Of a stretch of DNA of 10,473 nucleotides, positions 1 through 9,500 are shown piece by piece (position 1 is the first letter of the stretch; each line of letters begins with the position of its first letter). The notes below the pieces were generated by a model. It did not search any database. It was not told the DNA's origin and saw only the letters and a program-made list of their open reading frames with translations. A program made the translations under genes and the position numbers. Origin of the DNA: Isohypsibius dastychi (Eukaryota; Tardigrada; Eutardigrada; Parachela; Isohypsibiidae); contig JAQIWT010001524.1 in assembly GCA_034696485.1 (NCBI GenBank), positions 1 to 10,473 of the forward strand, given 5' to 3'.

Positions 1-26
1 CGGAATCACAAACAAACAGGCATGCT

Positions 27-59
27 GCGCCACCTATGGTGCAAGGCTGCAGATGGCGC
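27..59. promoter_or_regulatory. Divergent pair of CTCF-core-like motifs
   Basis: AGGTGGCGC is present on the - strand at 27-35 and AGATGGCGC on the + strand at 51-59. Both match the AGRTGGCGC core known for Drosophila CTCF, in opposite orientation and 15 bp apart. That CTCF binds here is inference. The same core also occurs in dispersed repeats of arthropods. Confidence 0.35.
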
Positions 60-2443
60 TGTTGAAAGTCATTTGAACCTCAATAGTTCTTTGTATTCTG
101 TACTAGAGCGCCCAATATAGAATGAACGTTCTTGTCACTGCTTCCTAGTTGGTTGCTGGAGTTGTGGGAGTCAGTTTCACCCGAATTCCACAAATTTGTT
201 ACACCACATTTAGATGTCCACAAAGTGGCGTTGAAATGGTGGGGACTTCTGTTACTTCGAACGCTTTGTTTAAAGTTTCGGAAATATCCAAAGAACTCTC
301 CTCAGCTTGACCTCTTCCTCGCCGAGTTTTTCTTCGCCTCTTTTAAGCCACTCTTGCCCTACTCCATTTACCAATCTTGGGGAGAAAACAATTGTATTTA
401 CCAAACCTCTCACTTTTCTCTTTGTAAATATCGAGTTTCCTTTTATCAGACCGATTACCATCGACTTGACATGAAATGAGGTGAATTATTCATCAAAACC
501 ATCTTCACACATATGATGAGATTTGCTAAACAGCTGGCTTGCTTGCTCACACACATTTGCTCCCTCAAAAGTGGGCTAAGCTTCCGCCAAGCGTGACCAG
601 GATTGGTGAGTGATTTCCGGCCTCGAAGCCGGAGATCTAATAAGATTACTACCGTGAAAGATAAACGATGCCGGTAAAACATCCTTCTGTGTGACCATCA
701 CAGCTTCACTAAAACTTGTTTTCGGCGCTTTTTTGAAGACTCTACATGACGTCCAGACATTGGATCAATTTATCGCAGTTGGCTGGTAACCTACTGCTCG
801 ATTAAATGCGCTATATCAGCTGCTGGGTCACTGACGATTCAAGCGAATGGCTTTGCCCCCATAAATTTAAACTCTCACTCTGATATTGGCTGAATCGTTT
901 ACTTTAGTGTGAGAAATAGTGGAGAATGGGGTAGATAGAATGGACAAAATTGATTAATCCCGGAGAAAAAGAACGGCCCAAACTGACCGCACCGGGTGAT
1001 TGGTTTCCATTACTTTCATTGATTTCCGTCCAAAACACGAACTGACCATCCATCTTTTTGTCCGGCTAGTTGGCAGAATATGATTATGCTTTGATGTTTG
1101 ATTTAATTAGTTGCATCTAGATGCACGAGCTCAAATAAAGAAGAACCGAAGCCGCTATTACTTCTCCGTTTTTTGAATACCTTGCAGAGTTAAATGGTAA
1201 AATTTGATTCTGATTAACTACGGCATGTAATTTATTGCAACGAATGAACACCTCACGAAAATGTGTCACGAAATTTGCAGACATAATTACAGAGGACGGA
1301 ATTCTAAATCACTGCAGGGAAGTAGAAATTCGGACATTTCAAAGTGACACACGTTCCAGCCTGATCGTAATTTTACATTATAGAATACGTCTCCTGACGG
1401 CGCCAACAGTTTTCATACTCTCTATATTCACTTCATGAACATCATCACAATTACCAGAACCTCAACAAACAATTTAGAAAATAATATTTAGTGCCTATAT
1501 TACCAGGGAACTAATGAAGCTCTGATTGCGAGCACATTGTCCTGTTTTATGATTTTGAGCAGATATTTAATTCTATTAAAGCTGCCGCAAATCAATCAGT
1601 TTTTCATGTTCCATTGATTTGGATGTTGTTATTTTCAGTGGGCAGTGTGTTTTTGCAAAATCAAGTCCAGTGGAGAACGCAGATGTCGCAATTTTCTTTA
1701 TAGGTCAATCGAGATTGCTTTTGTTGATGGAGTGTTTTTGGAGGGCTTTACAGATCCGGAATCCATCTGGATCTCGTAAAAATAACACGCCTACTTGAAG
1801 CTTGTTGCCGTAAAATAGCCGGCTTCCGTCAAATTTGGCTTTTTTCCATTATTGTTAAGCCCTTGTTGAAGGGGGAAATCAAATGTCTCCCGAATGGAAC
1901 GAATCAAGCTCAAACTGGGCGCTGATGGCCGAACGTGAAATGTTGTTGCAGAAGTTTGTATTGAGTCAGGTCGAGGAGCAGCTGCGGATTTTTGATTCGG
2001 GATGAAAATCGATATCTCTTTTGGACCGGCTACCAAATTTTCGAGCTTTGGCGATTTGACCGGACTGGAAGTTTGTGTCCTTATCTGCTCGCGTCAATCA
2101 AGTCCCGTAATCGATTCAACTGTCCAGAGCGAACATACCCGGACATTTTAATCCTTGTTTTCCAATGCCAAAAGCGAAACTTCATTACCACCGAGTTACA
2201 AATTCACATGATTACGCGACTGATCATTTATTGAATTTCTCAAACAATGCAGACATGGTCAACATTTCAAATTGGAATAAGTCGTTGTTTTTATTACGAC
2301 TCATGTCGTTTCAACACAACAGCAAACCCGTACCGGTATTCCTGTCTTCACTTGACGTGTTGTCCAAAATCAACATTTTTATGCAGTTTTAGTTTATATT
2401 TATTGTTCAAAAATTTTCGAAAACATAAATCAGTACCCAGCTC
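60..2443. other. Upstream DNA with no supportable gene
   Basis: AT-rich sequence with stops in all frames. The open stretches present (for example 132-479 +, opening with TTG, and 1791-2036 -) are short, match no family I recognise, and lack convincing splice pairs. An AATAAA at 1134-1139 could be the 3' end of an upstream gene, but nothing coding precedes it. It may hold distal enhancers; I see no tRNA, rRNA or transposase. Confidence 0.6.
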
Positions 2444-2488
2444 GAGCGAAGCGCTGGCGCTTTGCTGGCGCTTCGGTTCGCTTCGCTC
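2444..2488. repeat. GC-rich direct and inverted repeat cluster
   Basis: GAGCGAAGCG at 2444-2453 is the exact reverse complement of CGCTTCGCTC at 2479-2488, so the two could form a 10-bp stem. Inside, GCTGGCGCTT occurs twice (2453-2462 and 2464-2473), 11 bp apart. CGAAGCG (2447-2453) can alternatively pair with CGCTTCG (2469-2475). The cluster stands out sharply from its AT-rich surroundings. Function unknown. Confidence 0.7.
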
Positions 2489-3352
2489 TCTACAGTATAG
2501 CAAACTGCTTTTCGCGTGAGGCGTTGCATAAATAAATTCAATCTTCAGCAGAACAAAATTAAGAATTAAAATCAAAAATCCTTACTCGGGAACACCAGCA
2601 ATGAATTTACACATTTATGTATTTTATTTATTCTTGAAGTATTTGCATTCTAGCTTGATACAACCGGTATTTTTGAGTCTGCTAATCCCATTATGCTCGC
2701 CGGTCAGTTTGGTATCCACTCGGCTGCTCATCAGCTCGCAGCATCATCTTCTCATCTCTAAACTCATTTGCCTTGCTTCCATCACAGCCTCAAGTGACCG
2801 GTGCATGTTAGACCTAGAAGAGCCGCAGTCCAGGGAGATGGACCAGAGTCAAGAGAAAGAGGCAGAGGCCGGCCGGCTCTCATCGCCCTGCAATGTCTCT
2901 CTCCTCTCCTTTTCGCACATTGGCTTGTTTTTAGTGTATGGCGAGTCTGGTCTGAAATTTCGTGCATTTTTCTGTGTAAAATCAGCTCTCTGCTCTTTCG
3001 CTTTTCTCCTCACCAACTGTTCAAAATGAAAGTCAACTGATCCTTGCTACCTAGTGCGTAACGGCACAGCAGTCTCTGCTTATCTATCTTATCCAGCCAG
3101 AAACTCTCCAATGTGATATATCGAGCATTGTGAGAGCGCGAGTTGTGAGAAAAAGCGACGACTCTTTCCTTGTGTGTATATTTTGCGGAGTATCTCATGT
3201 CAATCTGACATTTTTGGTAAACTAGCCTTCTTTGCTCGTGTATCGATTGGCCTAGTGGAACACTTTACAGTAATTAGTTTTTTGACTGCAAATTTCTCAA
3301 AGTCTACGCCGCCGCCGCCACCGATGGGATTATTTTCCTTGTCAGCGCTGCA
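2489..3352. other. Proximal upstream region, probable promoter or 5' UTR
   Basis: No gene can be supported here. It contains a G/A-rich then C/T-rich block at about 2810-2915 (including tctctctcctctcc), GAGA-like motifs (gagagcgcgag near 3131), a TAATTA homeodomain-type core at 3271-3276 and a CCG-rich run near 3308-3321. These are compatible with a promoter or 5' leader of robo, but I see no convincing TATA box at a clear transcription start. The open frame 2601-3029 is low in complexity and unrelated to Robo. Confidence 0.4.
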
Positions 3353-3448
3353 ATGATGATACGGGCAAACGGAAACGCGGGATCTCATCAGATGGAATTA
3401 CAATTGCAGTCCCGATTTCTGATTGTGGAATTGCAGCTGAATGGATGA
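3353..3448 (+). other. Upstream ORF 1 in the presumed robo 5' leader
   Basis: ATGATG at 3353 opens a 31-codon frame ending in TGA at 3446-3448. It is in the same frame as the main start but separated from it by that stop. Whether it is transcribed depends on the unknown transcription start. No recognisable peptide. Confidence 0.4.
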
Positions 3449-3476
3449 GTGTTTTTCAAACTTTGGATTTAAATGA
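3441..3476 (+). promoter_or_regulatory. Upstream ORF 2 whose stop overlaps the robo start codons
   Basis: An 11-codon frame starting at ATG 3441 ends in TGA at 3474-3476, which overlaps both main ATGs within ATGATGA (3473-3479). It is in a different frame from robo. This arrangement is of the kind that permits termination-reinitiation or repression by a uORF; the regulatory role is inference. Confidence 0.4.
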
Positions 3477-3551
3477 TGAATCATCTTTGCAATCTACAAA
3501 GGACGTTCTGCTTCTGGATTATTTTTTCCTGCCTCGTGGATGACTCAAAAG
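3473..3551 (+). CDS. robo: robo exon 1: start codon and signal peptide
   Basis: Begins with two consecutive ATGs (3473 and 3476) and encodes 26 residues plus one base, ending at donor G|GTGAGT (phase 1). The hydrophobic core FCFWIIFSCLV after a short N-terminus containing R10 fits a secretion signal. An in-frame TGA at 3446-3448 blocks any N-terminal extension in this exon. The second ATG has the better context (A at -3; the first has T), so initiation at Met2 is possible. The phase-1 end joins exactly to the phase-1 start of the Ig1 exon. Short signal-peptide exons followed by a long first intron are common for cell-surface receptors. The main uncertainty is an alternative first exon outside this window. 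Confidence 0.82.
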
Positions 3552-6500
3552 GTGAGTGATCAGGCTGAATAATCCATTGAAATTATCGGGTCATAATTGA
3601 ATGAATGCATATTTGCTCAGCGATATAAGGAGGGCACTTTTTTCGCAATGTTTATTTCGCCTGGAAAATGCAGTTTTTAACGATCGCGGCATAATATCAT
3701 CGCGTGCTGATTTTGAGAGAGAAAGAAAGAGGGTTTGCAATGCATCGGAAAAGTGCATTAAACTCAAATCGGTCCTGGAGAGTTTGGTTCGGGATGGGCT
3801 TTTAAGAGAGCCATTCTAGTCAACATCATTCAAAAGGTTGATTTCAAAACTAGGTTGACCACAGTCCTGCTGATTTGGCTGGTGGAGAGCGTAGCTATTT
3901 ATGACATGCAGTTGATTACCGCGTTTAGCCTTTAAAATTGACATAGTTGCGGCCAGTTTCCGGTGCTCTACTTCCGTCTGAGATTGTCTAACCGTTTCGG
4001 CTGTGTGGAAAACAATAATTTAACTATATTTTCCAACTTGACGTAACAGCTTTTAGGGATGGTAATCGTTGGCAAATTGGTTTACCACACTTATTTTTGT
4101 AAACATACACCACATTTTGTGACAACAGCAGTAATTATTGTATCTCAGTGAACAACTTGACATATATCGCATAAGTCGACGAACAAGTTGCATCTTTTAA
4201 CCATCTTCACTTCCCACATAGAGTCACGCTCATTGGGAATTGCGTCGATATGGAAAAAATACAAGAAATCATAACAGAAATTATTGATTCCCATTTCCAA
4301 ACATAACCACGGTCGCTCAATACTACTGATGTTTTCGTGTATTTTTTACTCGCCAAGCCATAAAGATTTATGGACATTTTCCAGGACACAAGACACAAAG
4401 CATCTATCCTTGCATGACCGAATAAAAATGAAAATCGTCGGCCACTTGAAACCCTACAGTTTGCCGTGTTTCAAAGACGCATTTCAAACGAACTGTTTGT
4501 CGGTATAGAAAAAAACTGCAAAGTGGGATTGTGCATTTTCAATGCTTTTATGTAAGCCGCTCAAGTTGAGTGTTTCTCGTTTGGATTTACACATCGAACC
4601 GGAAAATAGAAATAATCCTCAAAAACTTGCCGAACTGAGCCATTAGGATACGTAAAACTGAGTAACAAATTTTCCTGACAGAAACCATGCGCTGCGAAAT
4701 TATTGCTTGAAAGAGAATATTTGTTAGTCTTGGAAGAAAATTCAGAAACTAGATTTGAGTATTGACCCCTTTTCGCCAGATCCTCATTTAGGAGGCTTTT
4801 CAAGAGCGAAGATGTTTTCGTGTTTGTTATTGTTATATCACTGAAGCAGAATGAGTTATGGGTCGTTTACAAGACAGTCCAAACATGCAGTGGAACTGAT
4901 TAATTGAATTTCCTCGCTGAAGACTCATTATCTTGGTGGCTCATGCGCCTCTTCCCGATTACTCCCGCTTTTGATGAAAATATTCTCTCTCCCTTTAGGT
5001 CAATCATCGAGCGCAATCCCGCGTCCCGGTCGTCCACCACGGATCCTGGAGCATCCGAGTGATCTCATCGTGCCAAAGAATGAGCCAGCCACTTTGCAGT
5101 GTAAAGCAGATGGAGATCCTAGCCCGGAGATTTTTTGGTACAAGGATTCAGGAGAGTTGATTAGCAGTAACATCAACAGCGCTCAACTAAATCTCCCTTC
5201 AGCTGCGAACATCCAACAGAATAGTGAAAGTGAGCTAGGGAGATTAATCCAACAAAATGGAGCACTGCATTTCCAGCGGGTGTTGTACAATAATAAAAAA
5301 GGGAAACCGGATGCTGGCGTGTATTACTGCATTGCCAAAAACACTCTCGGGGAGGCCAGGAGCCGAAATGCATCTCTGCAGGTTGCATGTAAGCGAGAAA
5401 TAATTCAGGCTTGGGATTTTTGCAGAAAAAGAATTTTCGTTAATTTTTATTCGGAAATCGTGTAATATTCGTTTTCAAAATCCGAGTCGATGTGATCGAA
5501 ATTAAGTTTGTTCATGGCCAGTTAATGTTTTGATAAAGCACGCGCCAGGTTGTTCATACGTGTTTTTTCCAAGTTTTCCGTGGTTAAGGTGGCATTGATG
5601 AAGCTTGTTTGCTCAACCTATCGTCTAACCCATGGTCATCGCGCAACTTGAAACAAGAAATAAAATATTCTTTTATTACAGTGCTGCGAGATGAATTTCG
5701 CCGACAGCCCAACTCGAATCCAATTCAAGTGGCGGCAGGTGATACCGCATTGTTGGAGTGCCAGCCCCCGCGCGGGTTTCCCGAACCAAGAGTCTACTGG
5801 AAAAGAGATGGAGTTGAATTGAAAGCAACCGGAAGATTCACGATGGTATTTCAAAAAAATTGAGGAAATGAAATTCAAGTATTAAATTCACCGTGTTTAA
5901 TTTCATAGATGGATGAAGGAAATCTGGTCATCACGGAAGTGAAGGCGTCGGATGCCGGAAAATATGTCTGTGTTGCGGAAAATCTCGTTGGGACCAAGGA
6001 ATCTCATGCCGCAGCCTTGATCGTCCGTGTTAAGCCTTCTTTCATTTCACCCCCGCAAGACATCAACGCAATAGCAGATGATAACGTCGTATTTGAGTGT
6101 AAAGTGGCGGGAGACCCGGAACCGACCGTCGTATGGAGAAAGAAGGATGACCGGTGGTCACTTAGAGATTCTCGTGTCAGCATTCACGAAGATCGATCGT
6201 TGAAGATTGAGAGAGTCTCTCCATCAGACGAAGGTATTTTGCCATCTTGCATGATAAATATGACCGCATCGATTTCCGATCGCATCAACTGTCGAAAACA
6301 TGACTTTCGTTTCAACGGCAGACAGCCTTCACGCAAACAAAGTGACTTCCATTAGGAAAAAAATGGCTTCATAAATAATTTGCAATCGACAAATATTTCG
6401 ATTAGAATTCTTCAGAGTTATTTTTCGGTTTTGACAAATTGATGAGCTCAACGATTTTGTAAATCACCATGTGTTTTTTGGCATTTTTTGACGATGTTTT

Positions 6501-9500
6501 TTCAGGAGTTTACAGTTGCGAGGTGGAGAATGCAGTTGGGTCAATATCCGCATCAGCTGTCCTCAGTGTTCATAGTCGACCCAGTTTTCTGCTCACCCCC
6601 CGAGATCAACGCGTTGCCATTAACGGTGCCGCTAGTTTCGAATGTCTAACAGCAGGGAATCCGTACGTGAATTGAATATATTTTTGCATTATAGTGGAGA
6701 TTAACGAATTAAATTGCTGTCCTTAAAGGCGTCCATCTGTTTACTGGTACAAAGAAGGGAGCCAAGCGCTACTGTTCCCCGGTCCACCAGTTGGTCGATT
6801 CACAGTGCAATCAGATGGAACACTCCTGATTGACTCGGTGAAGAAAGAGGATTCTGGAAACTATGTATGCCAGGCATTGTCCGCAGCCGGCGATTCAATA
6901 GCCAAGGCATATTTAGAAGTATCCCATGCAGCAGAAGTCCCCCCGCCAGTTATTAGTAAGTGGTTTAATTTACATTTTTCCTCGAAATAATAGGCAGACG
7001 TTTGCCATTAAGATCCGTTGTCAAAAGTGGTTATGATACATTTGTTATTTGTATCTGTTCAGAACTCGGTCCCGCTAATCAAACTTTGGCCCTCAACTCA
7101 ATTGCCATGCTCCCCTGCCAGGCCACTGACATTCCTCCATCTACGATCCATTGGGTTAAAGATGGTGTTTTGCTCTTGACCAGCAGTAATCCCAGGACGA
7201 CGTTACTTGATTCCGGCACTTTGCAAATATCCGATCTGCAACTATCCGACTCGGGAATATACACTTGTCTTGCTTCGTCGGAAAGTGGGGAGACCACGTG
7301 GTCGGGTAAGACAACGAAACAAATTAATCTACATAATTGTATTGAACAATATTTTTCAGCGAGTTTGATTGTCGAAAATCCGTCAAATCCAGCGGTGACC
7401 TTTCATCGTATGCCGGATTTGGTTAATTTTCCCGATCCACCATCCAAACCACAAGTTATCAATGTCAGTGAGACTTCCGTAGAAATTCACTGGAGAGTAC
7501 CGATTAGTGAAGGTGGGAATTTTTTCTGAATTCACATGAAGTGCAGTTTGTTTTTAGCTCCATGGGGAATATTTCAACTGGAGAATTTTTTGTAGGTGCG
7601 AGTCCTGTGACTGCTTATCGTGTCGAGTATTTCAGTTTTGATATTCCGATGGGATGGATGATAGCCACCGAATCGATCTCATCAGTTCGCTATAATCTCA
7701 CCAATTTACGTCCGGATACTTCATATTTGTTTTTGGTGCGCGCGTTGAACTCACATGGCATATCCTTACCAAGCATCATGTCCGAGCCCATTCGCACCCT
7801 TGGGAATTTTCGCCCGTTGCCCGAATTTGATCTCGCGGATATTAAATCGAAATTTTCACAGCAGCTGGTGGAGCTGAGTGAAGTTAAAGCCATCTCGTCG
7901 ACTGCAGTCAATTTGTACTGGAATATATTGCGTCATGGAAAATATATTGGCGGATACTATATTAAATTTCGCCGCATTGAAACACCCGATCAACAGGAAG
8001 GCTACTCGTTGGTCAGCGTCAGACGTGGTCAGGCAGAAACGCACACTTTACTGAATTTGAGGAAGAATACAAAATACGAATTTATTTTGGTTCCATTCTA
8101 CAAAGAAATCAAAGCAACCCCCAGCAATCCGATGACCTGCAGAACATTAGAAGATGGTAAGTTGAGTGACGTTTTCCATCGTTAGTCGGTCATTTTCGAA
8201 AAGAACAATATTTTCACTTCTTACCGGTTTTGAACAAGAACTAAACATCGGTTCTGGTTCATGTGAAAGAAGAACAGGAATGGTCAATGTTGCGAATTAA
8301 TTAATGTAATTGAAGAGGTGCGTTTTCTTGTAGTATCTTTTGAATTCTGACCTGTCGTCACGGTCAGGGCGTTACAGGTGTCAGTTTGATAATTGCCGGT
8401 CCATCTAATATTTCTCTTTTACAGTGCCAGATGAGCCACCGCAGGATATCTCCGTCAATCTAGTAAACCTTACTTCCATCTCAATTACCTGGCTGCCGCC
8501 ATCTGCGGATAAGATCAACGGAGTTTTGCTGGACTATAGAATCCTGATTGCCCCGGCTAATATACCCCCGACTGCCAATGGCTCTTCTGGGGCTCACTAC
8601 ACTTCGCTGTTTTCGAGAAATATTGTCATTGCTCGAAAAGATGCACGGAGCGAAGTCATTGCAAATTTGACGGCTGGAATGCGCTACCGTGTGACCATGG
8701 CTGCCAGAACCGATGCGGGAATCGGCGTAATGAGTAAACCTGTTCTTATTCGCATGGGTAAGTTATAAAAATTCTTCAGATATTCTTATCACAAATTTTA
8801 TAATAAATCAAAATTTTCAGTATTTTGATAATTTTATTTTGCAGAGCGACAAGTTGCCGGAACGGTGGAATTCTTAAAAAATCCATGGTTTATTGGAGCT
8901 TTAGGAGCTGTATTATTCCTGCTGATTCTCGCATTCTGTGTTACATTGTATCTTCGTCACACAAAAGGCGACCTTCGGCGGAAATCCTATCCTCCATTTG
9001 AAGTTCGACAGATGTGTGCCCCATTTCATCCCGGGATGCAGACAGTAGATACCATGTTACCCGACTCCAGTGTTGTAATGGGAAGACGACCAGTTGGGAC
9101 CTATGCTCGCAATGGTCAATGGACTCACGCTGATGGACACACCTGCGAGTGGGCTAATCAGCCCAGTGACCAGAAAGAGAATCTCCTCTCATCCTTTGAT
9201 ATTCCTATGGGATCTTACAATGAACGTGTTGGTGACGCATCGCCCTACGCTACCACCAATGTCGCCATGCAGAAACAGAACCTCTTATCCCGGAATAATC
9301 CACCAATGTACAACGATATTGATGCCGATAAACCAAAGTATCAATATGAAAATGGCGTCTGCCATGTGATGGATCTCAACAGTAGTCTCTCATCCCGGTC
9401 CCATCAGTCTCATCCCGAAACTTTGAGTGTGCATAGTCAAAGGTCATCTCCGAAAAGCACTCGTTCTTCCGGTCGCCACCCGATCCCTCAGAAGGCGACG

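Noticed and set aside
132-479. 115-codon + strand open frame near the left end
   Set aside because: It opens with TTG rather than ATG, is Leu/Phe/Lys-rich in an AT-rich region, matches no family I know, and has no splice partner.
1791-2036. 81-codon - strand frame
   Set aside because: No recognisable motif, no promoter or splice signals, and similar-length frames occur throughout this region by chance.
2601-3029. 142-codon + strand open frame upstream of robo
   Set aside because: It has an ATG, but the composition is Leu/Ser-rich and reads like chance translation of a C/T-rich block; no domain, and overlapping frames are equally open.
3271-3276. TAATTA as a specific homeodomain regulatory site
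   Set aside because: The 6-mer recurs by chance in AT-rich DNA, including other places in this window, so a single copy is not evidence.
6234-6355. Read-through of exon 4 as a truncated secreted receptor
   Set aside because: Almost any intron retention produces such a truncation. The standard splice to 6506 completes Ig3 exactly, so there is no specific evidence for the short form.
7541-7595. Exon 9 beginning earlier, at the AG near 7558
   Set aside because: Joined to exon 8 in phase 1 it gives an in-frame TAG just before 7596; the 7596 acceptor restores the FN3-1 sequence.
8821-8844. Exon 11 beginning after the AG at 8820
   Set aside because: That junction gives an in-frame TGA after two codons; the acceptor at 8844 leads directly into the juxtamembrane segment.
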